NCBI GenBank assembly: GCA_025462835.1
Contig: JAOAPH010000019.1
Span: forward strand, 1 to 64,000
Direction of reading: 5' to 3'
DNA length: 64,000 nt
Source of the DNA: Candidatus Angelobacter sp.
Lineage (GTDB): Bacteria > Acidobacteriota > Terriglobia > Terriglobales > Acidobacteriaceae
A program made the translations under genes and the position numbers. Shown here piece by piece: positions 59,454-64,000 of this stretch. Every line of letters begins with the position of its first letter. The first letter of the stretch is position 1. The notes under the pieces were generated by a model. The model was not told the DNA's origin and did no database searches. It saw only the letters and a list, made by a program, of their open reading frames with translations.

Positions 59454-60293
59454 ATGGTCGATTCAGCAAAGAGCGCAGTGAGCGCGCCTGACAAGCTGCA
59501 ATTGCCCGCGCCCACCGCGTGGCCCATAGTGCTCGCATTCGGAATTGCATTAGTGTTCGCAGGTTTGGTTACGAGTGCGACGGTGAGCGTCCTTGGAGCG
59601 ATCTTGTTGATAACTGGCGCGGTCGGCTGGTTTCGCGACGTGCTACCCCACGAAGCACACGAAACGGTGCCAGTGCTACCAGATACGGCGGTGATTCAAA
59701 CCTCGCGCCGTGAAGTCGCTCGACTCGGAGTAGCGCCGGGAGTGAGACGGGCGTGGCTGCCGATCGAAGTCTATCCGGTCTCGGCGGGAATCAAGGGAGG
59801 GCTCGCGGGAAGCGTCGCTATGGCCGCGTTGGCCATGCTCTACGGTCAACTGACGCATGGCAGCATTTGGTATCCGATCAATCTATTGGTCGCTGGATTT
59901 TTTCCTGCTGCTGCGACTACCGCTCAAATCGCCGCATTTAACCTGAGCGCCTTGCTGATCGCGATTCCCATCCATCTGCTCACGTCTCTTTTGGTGGGAT
60001 CGCTCTACGGCGTTTTACTGCCGATGTTTCCTCGACGTCCGATACTGCTGGGAGGTCTTTTCGCGCCCATCTTGTGGTCGGGACTGCTCTTCAGCACTCT
60101 AAACATCATTAATCCGGTGCTCAACAAACGCATCAGCTGGCCGTGGTTTGTTCTATCGCAGGTTGGGTTCGGCATCGTGGCGGGTATCGTTGTTTCGTAT
60201 CAAGCACGAATTCGTACGTGGCAGAACTTGCCCTTTGCTGTGCGTGCCGGAATTGAAGCTCCCGGGCTGATGACAGAAAAGGATCAGGAGTAA
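59454..60293 (+). CDS. Membrane protein of the oxidase cluster, unknown function
   Basis: 279 residues from ATG 59454 (AAAGAGG upstream); the frame is open further back, inside coxC. About seven or eight hydrophobic segments are seen: ILLITGAVGWF; a Pro-rich 50-residue soluble segment with EAHETVPVLPD; then several helices, including LLIAIPIHLLTSLLVGSLYG and GLFAPILWSGLLF. The placement between coxC and a cytochrome c is where other operons carry subunit IV or assembly factors, but it does not match the small subunit-IV fold. I do not recognise a named family. No haem or metal motif. Confidence 0.78.
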   Translation: MVDSAKSAVSAPDKLQLPAPTAWPIVLAFGIALVFAGLVTSATVSVLGAILLITGAVGWFRDVLPHEAHETVPVLPDTAVIQTSRREVARLGVAPGVRRAWLPIEVYPVSAGIKGGLAGSVAMAALAMLYGQLTHGSIWYPINLLVAGFFPAAATTAQIAAFNLSALLIAIPIHLLTSLLVGSLYGVLLPMFPRRPILLGGLFAPILWSGLLFSTLNIINPVLNKRISWPWFVLSQVGFGIVAGIVVSYQARIRTWQNLPFAVRAGIEAPGLMTEKDQE

Positions 60294-60297
60294 AACA

Positions 60298-61029
60298 GTG
60301 AGGCACTCAATCCTTTTTCTTCTTTCATTGGCGCTGGCTATAGAGGTCTCCGGCTGCAACAGTGCGCCGGGCAAGCCTGGGCCCGAGTCTAAGGTGCTCC
60401 CACCCGACAAAATATTGAATTTCGACAGCCTCTATCAACAGAACTGCGCGGGATGTCATGGTGCACAGGGCAGCGGAGGAGCGGCAATTGGGTTAAACAG
60501 TCAGGTTTACCTTGCAATCGCCGATGACGCGACGATTCGTCGAGTCACCGCGGAGGGAGTTCCGGGAACGGCTATGCCTGCGTTTGTCCAAAGCAGCGGC
60601 GGCATGCTGACCGACCAGCAAATCAATGCCATAGTGACGGGGATACGGACACGCTGGTCCAAATCTAATCCTACTGACTTCGCACCGCCATCCTATGCGG
60701 CGCTTACTCCTGGTGATCCTAAACGCGGTGCCGAGGCATACGCCACGTACTGCTCTTCGTGTCACGGCAATGAAGGTCGAGGCGGGTCTCGGGCCGGATC
60801 GATTGTGGATCAATCTTATCTTTCGCTTGTCACTGACCAGTACCTCCGCACCATCGTGATTGTGGGACGGCCTGAAATCGGGCATCCGGATTGGCGTGGC
60901 GATGTGGCTGGCAAGCCCATGTCCCAACAGGATGTTTCGGACGTGGTTGCATGGCTCTCTGCGCAACGCCCGAAGATCCCAAACCAGCTCTCTTCAAGCG
61001 CAAACTCTAGCGAGGGAGGAACCAAATGA
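60298..61029 (+). CDS. Dihaem cytochrome c lipoprotein
   Basis: 243 residues from GTG 60298 (AGGAG 7 nt upstream). The start IEVSGCNS is a lipobox, so it is probably membrane-anchored. Two cytochrome c domains carry CAGCH (about 51-55) and CSSCH (about 156-160), each with later Met candidates (GTAMPAF and KPMSQQD). It can carry electrons between the bc complex and the oxidase. It overlaps the Rieske gene by 4 bases (ATGA), so it is co-made with the bc complex. Similar anchored cytochromes act in alternative complex III systems, but no ActA/B genes are here. Confidence 0.9.
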   Translation: MRHSILFLLSLALAIEVSGCNSAPGKPGPESKVLPPDKILNFDSLYQQNCAGCHGAQGSGGAAIGLNSQVYLAIADDATIRRVTAEGVPGTAMPAFVQSSGGMLTDQQINAIVTGIRTRWSKSNPTDFAPPSYAALTPGDPKRGAEAYATYCSSCHGNEGRGGSRAGSIVDQSYLSLVTDQYLRTIVIVGRPEIGHPDWRGDVAGKPMSQQDVSDVVAWLSAQRPKIPNQLSSSANSSEGGTK

Positions 61030-61577
61030 CATCACCTGAGTCACCTGATCTGTCTAGACGCGGATTTTTAGCGAAACTCGGCCTGCTCTTCAATGTTGGT
61101 GTGGTTGCGACTCTCTCTGCTCCGATTTTGGCATACGTCCTTTCGCCGGCCAGCCGCAAAAGCAATGCGGGATATGAATCCTGGGTACCACTTGGCTCGC
61201 TCGACCACTTCCCCTCCGGCCAGACACGGTTTGCCACTTATCGGAATCCGGTCGTGCATCCCTGGGACGGAGAAACCGCAGACATTCCTTGCTGGGTCCG
61301 CAACGTTGATGGCAAGAAGTTCCAGGTGTTTGCGATCAATTGCATGCACCTGGGATGTCCAGTCCGTTGGTTCCCACAATCGAACCTGTTCATGTGTCCA
61401 TGCCATGGTGGCGCCTACTACAAGGACGGCTCCCGCGCGGCCGGTCCTCCTGAGCGAGGATTGTTTGAATATCCCAACAAGATTGAAGGAGGTACGCTCC
61501 TGATTCACGCAGGCGAGATGCCTACCCCGGTCTCCCGGGCTTGCAACAAGTCCGAACTAGTAGTCATTGATTCGTAA
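61026..61577 (+). CDS. Rieske 2Fe-2S protein of the bc complex
   Basis: 183 residues from ATG 61026, overlapping the cytochrome c stop. A twin-arginine anchor (SRRGFLAKLGLLFNVGVVA) holds it in the membrane. The Rieske cluster ligands are CMHLGC and CPCHGG, with both Cys and both His present. Met replaces the more usual Thr after the first Cys. It takes one electron from the quinol at the Qo site and passes it to the haem c chain. The gene ends 13 bases before cytochrome b. Confidence 0.94.
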   Translation: MTSPESPDLSRRGFLAKLGLLFNVGVVATLSAPILAYVLSPASRKSNAGYESWVPLGSLDHFPSGQTRFATYRNPVVHPWDGETADIPCWVRNVDGKKFQVFAINCMHLGCPVRWFPQSNLFMCPCHGGAYYKDGSRAAGPPERGLFEYPNKIEGGTLLIHAGEMPTPVSRACNKSELVVIDS

Positions 61578-61590
61578 GTTGGAAACCAGA

Positions 61591-63078
61591 ATGCGTCTAG
61601 TTCAACAACTCGGAGAATGGTTTGACGAGCGGCTTCAACTCGGGAGAACGCTTCGGGAAGTAATGGAGCATCCTGTACCGAGACAGACCGCAAGCTGGTG
61701 GTACGTCTTTGGCAGTGCGGCTCTGACGATATTCGTCTTCCAAATTGCCACCGGCATTCTTCTTGCCCTGGTCTATGTGCCGTCTGGAGCAGAGGCATGG
61801 AACAGCTTGCAAACCCTCAATCAGCAGATCGCCTTTGGATGGTTTATTCGAGCTTTGCATGGATGGGGCTCGAATTTCATGCTCGCTGTAGTCCTCATTC
61901 ACATGGCGCAGGTCTTTCTCTTCGGAGCCTATAAGTTCCCCAGAGAACTCACTTGGATTGCCGGCGTTTTTCTCCTCCTTATGACACTGGGCATGGCATT
62001 CACCGGCCAGATAATGCGATTCGACCAGGACGCTTATTGGGGATTGGGAATCGGCGCATCGATTGCGAGCCGCGTGCCTGTTTTTGGACCTGCACTTGTG
62101 AACCTGATGCTCGGAGGGCCAATCATTGCAGGCGCGACGCTATCGCGATTTTTTGCGTTACACGTCTTTGTAATCCCGGGACTCTTAATTGCATTTGTTG
62201 GGTTGCACCTCCTATTGGTTCTGAAATTGGGAGTGAATGAATGGCCAATGCCCGGCCGAATCGTGCGGCGCGCTACTTATGAGCGGGAGTATCACGAGCT
62301 AATCCAAAGGGATGGCGCGCCGTTTGTGCCTTACGCTGTTTGGAAAGACATCTTCTTTTCCGGCTTTATTCTGTTGTGCATTGCTGCATGCGCTCTTCTT
62401 CTTGGTCCGTTTGGACCCAGCGGTCAGCCAGATCCCACAATCATTCAGACTGCTCCGCGGCCCGATGCATTCTTCCTGTGGATCTATACGTTACTTTCAT
62501 ACCTGCCCCCAGCGGCTGAGACCCCAATAATGTTGATCGGGCCAGTGATAGGGATTCTAGTGCTGCTCGCGCTTCCTTTTGTGGCAGGCGAAGGTGAGAA
62601 GAGTTGGAGGCGTCGACCGATCGCCGTCCTCACAATTTTGCTCATCGCCGTAGCCCTCGGCACGATGACGCAATTAGGTGAGCACACACCTTGGAGTCCT
62701 GTAATGGACGCTTGGAGCAGCGACCCAATCCCGACAGAGTACTTGAAAGGCCGGACGCCTCTTGAGCATCAGGGCGCTCTCGTCTTCCAAGCGAAGCAAT
62801 GTCACAACTGTCATTCATTGGCTAATGACGGAGGAAAACGCGGACCGGCGCTCGATAGCGTCGCCCTGCGCCTTACGAACGACCAACTCATTCGTCAAGT
62901 GATTCAGGGCGGAGGCAATATGCCGGCATATGGCAAGAATTTGAGCGCGGCTGAGACGACTGCGCTGGTGAAATTCTTAGAAACGCTGCACCCTCCCGGG
63001 CAAGAGCCGGCACGTGATGCTTCGCGCGGAGTTGCAGTGGGAGCAATTGAAGAGCAGCCCTCCCCCAAGCAGCGTTAG
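61591..63078 (+). CDS. Cytochrome b fused to cytochrome c (bc complex)
   Basis: About 495 residues from ATG 61591; a TTG at 61567 is the alternative. Helices B and D carry the haem pairs: ALHGWGSNFMLAVVLIHMAQ and FFALHVFVIPGLLIAFVGLH. The C-terminal subunit-IV-like half has PRPDAFFLWIYTLLSYLPP, in which PDAF replaces the usual PEWY/PDWY of the Qo site. After the last helix comes a cytochrome c domain with CHNCH and a Met in GNMPAYGK. The fusion gives a b-type subunit with its own haem c, like menaquinol bcc complexes of other phyla. Confidence 0.93.
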   Translation: MRLVQQLGEWFDERLQLGRTLREVMEHPVPRQTASWWYVFGSAALTIFVFQIATGILLALVYVPSGAEAWNSLQTLNQQIAFGWFIRALHGWGSNFMLAVVLIHMAQVFLFGAYKFPRELTWIAGVFLLLMTLGMAFTGQIMRFDQDAYWGLGIGASIASRVPVFGPALVNLMLGGPIIAGATLSRFFALHVFVIPGLLIAFVGLHLLLVLKLGVNEWPMPGRIVRRATYEREYHELIQRDGAPFVPYAVWKDIFFSGFILLCIAACALLLGPFGPSGQPDPTIIQTAPRPDAFFLWIYTLLSYLPPAAETPIMLIGPVIGILVLLALPFVAGEGEKSWRRRPIAVLTILLIAVALGTMTQLGEHTPWSPVMDAWSSDPIPTEYLKGRTPLEHQGALVFQAKQCHNCHSLANDGGKRGPALDSVALRLTNDQLIRQVIQGGGNMPAYGKNLSAAETTALVKFLETLHPPGQEPARDASRGVAVGAIEEQPSPKQR

Positions 63079-63110
63079 GTCGCAAATATAGTTTTAGGAG
63101 AAGCCCGCTT

Positions 63111-63983
63111 TTGGAATCTTGGTCGTTGCCCATTCCATTTACGCTGTTTTTACTTGTCGTGGAATGCTTCTATGCGCGTGGATGGCTCCGCCTTCAGAAG
63201 ACATTTCTGCATTCCATATCCTTCCCACAGCTCGCAGCTTTTACGGGCGGACTTTTGTCAGTCTGGATCGCGATAGCTTCTCCCCTCGCCTTGCTTGACC
63301 ACGAACTGCTATCGATACACATGTTGCAGCATATTCTTCTAATGGCAGTAGCGGCTCCTTTGATTCTGCTTGGAGAGCCCACCCTGCCACTACTGCACGG
63401 ACTGCCGAAGCTCTTTGATAATGGGATCTTGGGTCCTTGCCTGCGCTGGGATCCGATGCGGAGGGTCGGAAGATTTGTTACCCAACCGATCTTTTGCTGG
63501 ATTGCTGCGACGCTTACGGTAATTGGTTGGCATGTTCCCGCAATGTTTGAGCTTGGAATGCGCTCACACTGGTGGCATGCAATCCAGCAAATCTCTTTCT
63601 TCGCGGCGGGACTGTTGTTCTGGTGGCCGGTCATTCAACCTTTCCCGAGCGTTTCGAGGTGGCCCAGATGGTCGATTCCTTTGTACCTATTCTTTGCTAC
63701 TCTCCCGTGCGACGCGCTTTCAGCTTTTCTCACGTTCTGTGATCGCGTGGTTTATCGGCCCTACTTGTTGCAGCATCACCACGCCTTCGGCATTTCACCT
63801 CTGCAGGATCAGGAGTGGGCTGGCGTGCTCATGTGGGTGTGCATAACGTTCATATATATGTTCCCTGCGGTGGTGATCACGGTACGCCTCCTTTCGCCTG
63901 TGAACGCTCCATCCCTCCAGAGATCATGGATTCCTCGGCATCTGCGACGCATCCCAGCCTCCACCCAATGCTTCAATCAATAG
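63111..63983 (+). CDS. ctaG: CtaG-family cytochrome c oxidase assembly protein
   Basis: 290 residues from TTG 63111 (AGGAG 10 nt upstream). Seven helices. SIHMLQHILLMAVAAPLILLG is the family signature (caa3_CtaG), and WWPVIQPFPS, ATLPCDALSAFLTFCDRVVY and DQEWAGVLMWV follow. His and Met residues facing one side may hold copper. It is needed for insertion of copper into caa3-type oxidases and is the expected last gene after a caa3/bc cluster. The C-terminal 35 residues are hydrophilic and variable. Confidence 0.9.
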   Translation: MESWSLPIPFTLFLLVVECFYARGWLRLQKTFLHSISFPQLAAFTGGLLSVWIAIASPLALLDHELLSIHMLQHILLMAVAAPLILLGEPTLPLLHGLPKLFDNGILGPCLRWDPMRRVGRFVTQPIFCWIAATLTVIGWHVPAMFELGMRSHWWHAIQQISFFAAGLLFWWPVIQPFPSVSRWPRWSIPLYLFFATLPCDALSAFLTFCDRVVYRPYLLQHHHAFGISPLQDQEWAGVLMWVCITFIYMFPAVVITVRLLSPVNAPSLQRSWIPRHLRRIPASTQCFNQ

Positions 63984-64000
63984 CACGCTCGCCGCCATCC

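Noticed and set aside
1-64000. tRNA, rRNA, riboswitch and CRISPR features
   Set aside because: I scanned for tRNA-like arms, rRNA cores and regular repeats and saw none, but small structured RNAs cannot be excluded without covariance searches.

Overview
This 64 kb window reads as chromosomal DNA of an Acidobacteriota bacterium, most like the soil class Terriglobia. The grounds are gene-family style, not a marker gene. They include two very long Oar-type TonB-dependent receptors with an N-terminal carboxypeptidase-regulatory-like domain, a Ser/Thr kinase fused to TPRs, a winged-helix/TolB-propeller membrane regulator, glycoside hydrolases beside a receptor, a menaquinol-type bc complex beside an aa3-type oxidase, and short dispersed repeats ending in CTCAGGATGA. 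No rRNA, tRNA or CRISPR array was seen.

Layout. 1-1.4 kb holds no intact gene, only a response-regulator fragment. 1.4-10.1 kb has a secreted amidohydrolase, a decayed glycosyltransferase gene, a secreted FG-GAP/Ig protein and an Oar-type receptor split by a frameshift. 10.8-13.2 kb is the kinase-TPR protein. 13.7-17.8 kb is a plus-strand run of DoxX, three glycosyltransferase-like proteins and a secreted unknown. 17.8-20.5 kb (minus) is a radical SAM/SPASM protein coupled to a methyltransferase, plus a PEBP-family protein. 20.7-26.5 kb is a complete RND efflux operon (TolC, pump, adaptor). 26.5-26.7 kb carries a tyrosine-recombinase remnant. 26.9-36.0 kb (minus) is a polysaccharide-utilisation-like operon (Oar receptor, GH30, GH3, GH30) divergent from a winged-helix regulator at 36.5-38.6 kb.

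The most unusual region is 39.1-45.4 kb (minus). An ECF-like sigma factor is start/stop-coupled to a TPR-CHAT putative protease, followed by a soluble zinc-finger anti-sigma-like protein, a secreted subtilisin with QSxAAVLD repeats in its catalytic domain, and an HD-GYP protein. A five-gene oligopeptide ABC transporter operon (45.5-51.0 kb) lies directly upstream in the same direction. The sigma gene and the subtilisin gene share a similar ~25-bp upstream motif. By analogy with TPR-CHAT control of an ECF sigma factor in type III-E CRISPR systems, I propose a CRISPR-independent protease-controlled sigma switch.

51.1-55.7 kb carries sugar-phosphate metabolism: a HAD phosphatase, transaldolase, a short-form 6-phosphogluconate dehydrogenase and glucose-6-phosphate dehydrogenase, followed by the decayed 3' end of rpiA. 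56.1-64 kb is a respiratory gene run: cytochrome oxidase subunits II (with fused haem c), I and III, a membrane protein, a dihaem cytochrome c, Rieske protein, a cytochrome b-c fusion with an altered Qo motif, and CtaG. Together these encode a quinol-to-oxygen electron path.
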